This document shows positions 6,197 through 8,016 of a stretch of 8,016 nt of DNA, one piece after another. Position numbers and translations under genes: made by a program. The stretch's first letter is position 1. Each line of letters begins with the position of its first letter. The DNA is from Gammaproteobacteria bacterium (GTDB lineage Bacteria > Pseudomonadota > Gammaproteobacteria > Steroidobacterales > Steroidobacteraceae): the NCBI GenBank assembly GCA_003156695.1, contig PMHN01000069.1:10553-18568 (forward strand), written 5' to 3'. The notes beneath the pieces were generated by a model, which worked only from the letters and a program-made list of their open reading frames with translations, had not been told where the DNA came from and did no database searches.

Positions 6197-8016
6197 GACC
6201 GTGACGGTAGCGCCTCGGTAGGAAGTAGAGGATGTCGGGCCGCGCGAGGCCGATCTTGCGCGACACGTCGACGCCGTGTGCGCGCACCCAGGCGGCGCCT
6301 GGGGAGCAGCGCGGCAGCTCGAGCTTGTTCCCGGGGGTGCAGGGACCGCCGATGTAGGCGAACCGTACCGAGCCGCTTCGGACGAGAGCCGCAAGCTTCG
6401 CCACCGGCAGCAGCTCGTGCTGGTTATAGGAGGTCAGCGAGAGGATCGGCTGGAGATCGCGAATGATTATGCCCCCGACTGAGCTCGGGTCGGCGACGAC
6501 GAACTCGTAGCGCGCACCATCGCGGTGGGCACCGATGTAGTTGCTGATTGCGTCCACTTCGCTGGTGGCGATGACACCAGTGTTGCCGCTGTCGTACTCG
6601 TGTGCCGCCACCAAACCGACCGCGACGCGCAGCGGCAGCGCGACGGCTGCGATCGCAAGCGCGCCACCGATCAGCCACGACCGGTATGGAAGACGGCGCA
6701 GCAGGGTCGCGGCGATCACGCCAAGCGCGGCCAGCACCGTGAGCACGGCGGCCGGAGCCGACGCTCCCGCCAGCCAGACCGCGTAGATCGCGAAGGCGGT
6801 GGCGGCGAGCGCCGGCAGGAGCCTCCGGTAGCGCCGGTTCGTCAGCGCCCAGGCGAGGCCGATGCCGGCGCTTACCGCAACCGCCGGTGTGAAGGCCTCC
6901 GCATAGCGCGGGTGCAGCCGGGCCATCGCGCTGAACAGCGCGAAACCGGTCAGCAGCCAGGCGAGGACCGCTGCGCCAAAGGCTCTCCGCGCACGCTGGT
7001 CGGGCGCCCGTGCTCGAATCACCTCTTCGATCAGCGCCGGAATTCCGAGCAGCAGCGATGCGAGCAGGATGAAGCCGATCCGCAGGCCCGACAGAGGATC
7101 GTCGTGCTCGAACAGCCGCCACGGCGAGGGGGCGGCGATCGCGACCTGCGCCCGGGCCGCCTCGCTGTTGTTGGCGGCCTTCAGTACTGTCGCGCCCTGC
7201 GCGCTTAACAGCGTCTGGGTCGAGGCCCCGAACAGTCGGTCGTAGCCGTTGTATACAAAGGTCGCGTTCCATGCCGATCCGTTGGTGGAGCCAATGGCGT
7301 AAGGCCGATCGGACGCCGGAAAGAACAACGTCGCGGTCAGCCATGACAGCGCGACCACGACGAACACAGCGGCGCTGATCAGAGTCCTTCGCAGCCTGCG
7401 CTCGCCGAAGGCGAACCACGCGAGTAGAGCCAGCGCCGGCAGGCAGACGAGCCCCTGGAAGACCTTCACGTTGAACGCCAGTCCCATCGCTGCCGCCGCC
7501 GAATAGCACCACCGCTCGCGATCGGTCTCGGCGAAGCGCACGAGCAGCCAGAGAGCGGCGACGTTGAGGAACATCGCGACGCTGTCCATCGTGTCGCTGC
7601 GTGAGCTGAGGACCGCGATCGGCAGGATCGCGAGCATCAGCCCGCTTGCCAGACCGGGCAGCCGGCCGAGCATCCGCCGAACGGCGTCGTAGAGGACCGG
7701 GACGGCACAGGTGCCGGCCAGCGCGGGGGGCAGCTTCAGCGCGACCGAGTTGAAGTGAAACAGCTGTGTCGAGAGGACCTGCAGCCAGGTATCGAGCGGG
7801 GGCTTGTCGATCGCGATCGTGCCGCCAGGCTCGTAGGCGCCGAAGAAGAAATTGTGCGCCGACAAGCTCATGCTGCGGACCGCAGCGTCGTAGAACGGGT
7901 CATCCGGCACCGCGTGCAGCGACCACAGCCGCAGCGCGGCGGCGAGCAGCGTGATCAGCCCGATCGCCGCCAGCTCGAGCGACCGGCCCTCGTGCGGCGC
8001 GAGCCTGACGCGTTGA
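6153..8016 (-). CDS. PMT/GT39-superfamily membrane glycosyltransferase with YkcB-like C-terminal domain (partial, start outside window)
   Basis: About 620 residues are visible, and the frame runs off the right edge. The sequence before the GTG at 7910 encodes a first membrane helix (AAIGLITLLAAALRLWSL), so 7910 is not the true start. After it come DDPFYDAAVRSM, matching the acidic first-loop motif of ArnT/PMT enzymes, and GGTIAIDKPPLDTWLQ, a family hallmark. Many hydrophobic helices follow. The last 150 or so residues form a soluble, probably extracytoplasmic domain (YEFVVADPSSVGG, KLAALVRSGSVRFAYIGG) like that of YkcB-type enzymes, which are best known from Gram-positive bacteria. Members move a sugar from a polyprenyl-phosphate donor to a lipid, polymer or protein outside the cytoplasmic membrane; the sugar and acceptor cannot be told from sequence. 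The basic tail after LYFLPRR overlaps the start of the response regulator gene. Family call is firm, substrate unknown. Confidence 0.88.
   Translation of the reverse strand, partial: QRVRLAPHEGRSLELAAIGLITLLAAALRLWSLHAVPDDPFYDAAVRSMSLSAHNFFFGAYEPGGTIAIDKPPLDTWLQVLSTQLFHFNSVALKLPPALAGTCAVPVLYDAVRRMLGRLPGLASGLMLAILPIAVLSSRSDTMDSVAMFLNVAALWLLVRFAETDRERWCYSAAAAMGLAFNVKVFQGLVCLPALALLAWFAFGERRLRRTLISAAVFVVVALSWLTATLFFPASDRPYAIGSTNGSAWNATFVYNGYDRLFGASTQTLLSAQGATVLKAANNSEAARAQVAIAAPSPWRLFEHDDPLSGLRIGFILLASLLLGIPALIEEVIRARAPDQRARRAFGAAVLAWLLTGFALFSAMARLHPRYAEAFTPAVAVSAGIGLAWALTNRRYRRLLPALAATAFAIYAVWLAGASAPAAVLTVLAALGVIAATLLRRLPYRSWLIGGALAIAAVALPLRVAVGLVAAHEYDSGNTGVIATSEVDAISNYIGAHRDGARYEFVVADPSSVGGIIIRDLQPILSLTSYNQHELLPVAKLAALVRSGSVRFAYIGGPCTPGNKLELPRCSPGAAWVRAHGVDVSRKIGLARPDILYFLPRRYRHGRAATRRAHALDSRR

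Noticed and set aside
6525..7208. Open frame of 227 codons on the plus strand
   Set aside because: Opposite the membrane glycosyltransferase; the translation is rich in Arg, Gln and Gly with no membrane segments or motifs.

Overview
The window is GC-rich bacterial chromosome. The proteins have proteobacterial character: a TonB-type C-terminal domain, a membrane-bound CheA-like kinase, and CheY-like and CheX-like proteins. A high-GC gammaproteobacterium (Xanthomonadales/Steroidobacterales-like) is the best guess. It rests on gene content and composition only; there is no rRNA or other taxonomic marker here. No tRNA, rRNA, CRISPR array, insertion sequence or origin was seen.

Left and centre (about 307-5445, plus strand): four closely spaced genes (gaps of 17, 18 and 22 bases) look like one operon. 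Gene 1 is an unusual single-pass membrane protein: a degenerate receiver-like cytoplasmic domain, one membrane helix, three tandem repeats of about 90 residues, and a TonB C-terminal domain. Gene 2 is a two-helix membrane sensor kinase with a PAS-like region, an Hpt domain carrying His427 and a CheA-type ATPase domain. It has no recognisable CheW-binding domain. Gene 3 is a stand-alone CheY-like receiver. Gene 4 is a CheX-like protein with the E-x-x-N signature of CheY-P phosphatases. Together they suggest a self-contained phosphorelay: kinase to receiver to phosphatase. The TonB-domain protein could be an input or output spanning the periplasm. No receptor, CheW, CheR or CheB is present in the window.

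Right (5462-8016, minus strand): a membrane glycosyltransferase of the PMT/GT39 superfamily with a YkcB-like C-terminal domain enters from the right edge. It overlaps by about 44 bases the start of a downstream OmpR/KdpE-like response regulator. This pair converges on the plus-strand operon with only 16 bases between stop codons.

The first 306 bases hold no gene I can support. They contain GC-rich inverted repeats and the leader of the operon.
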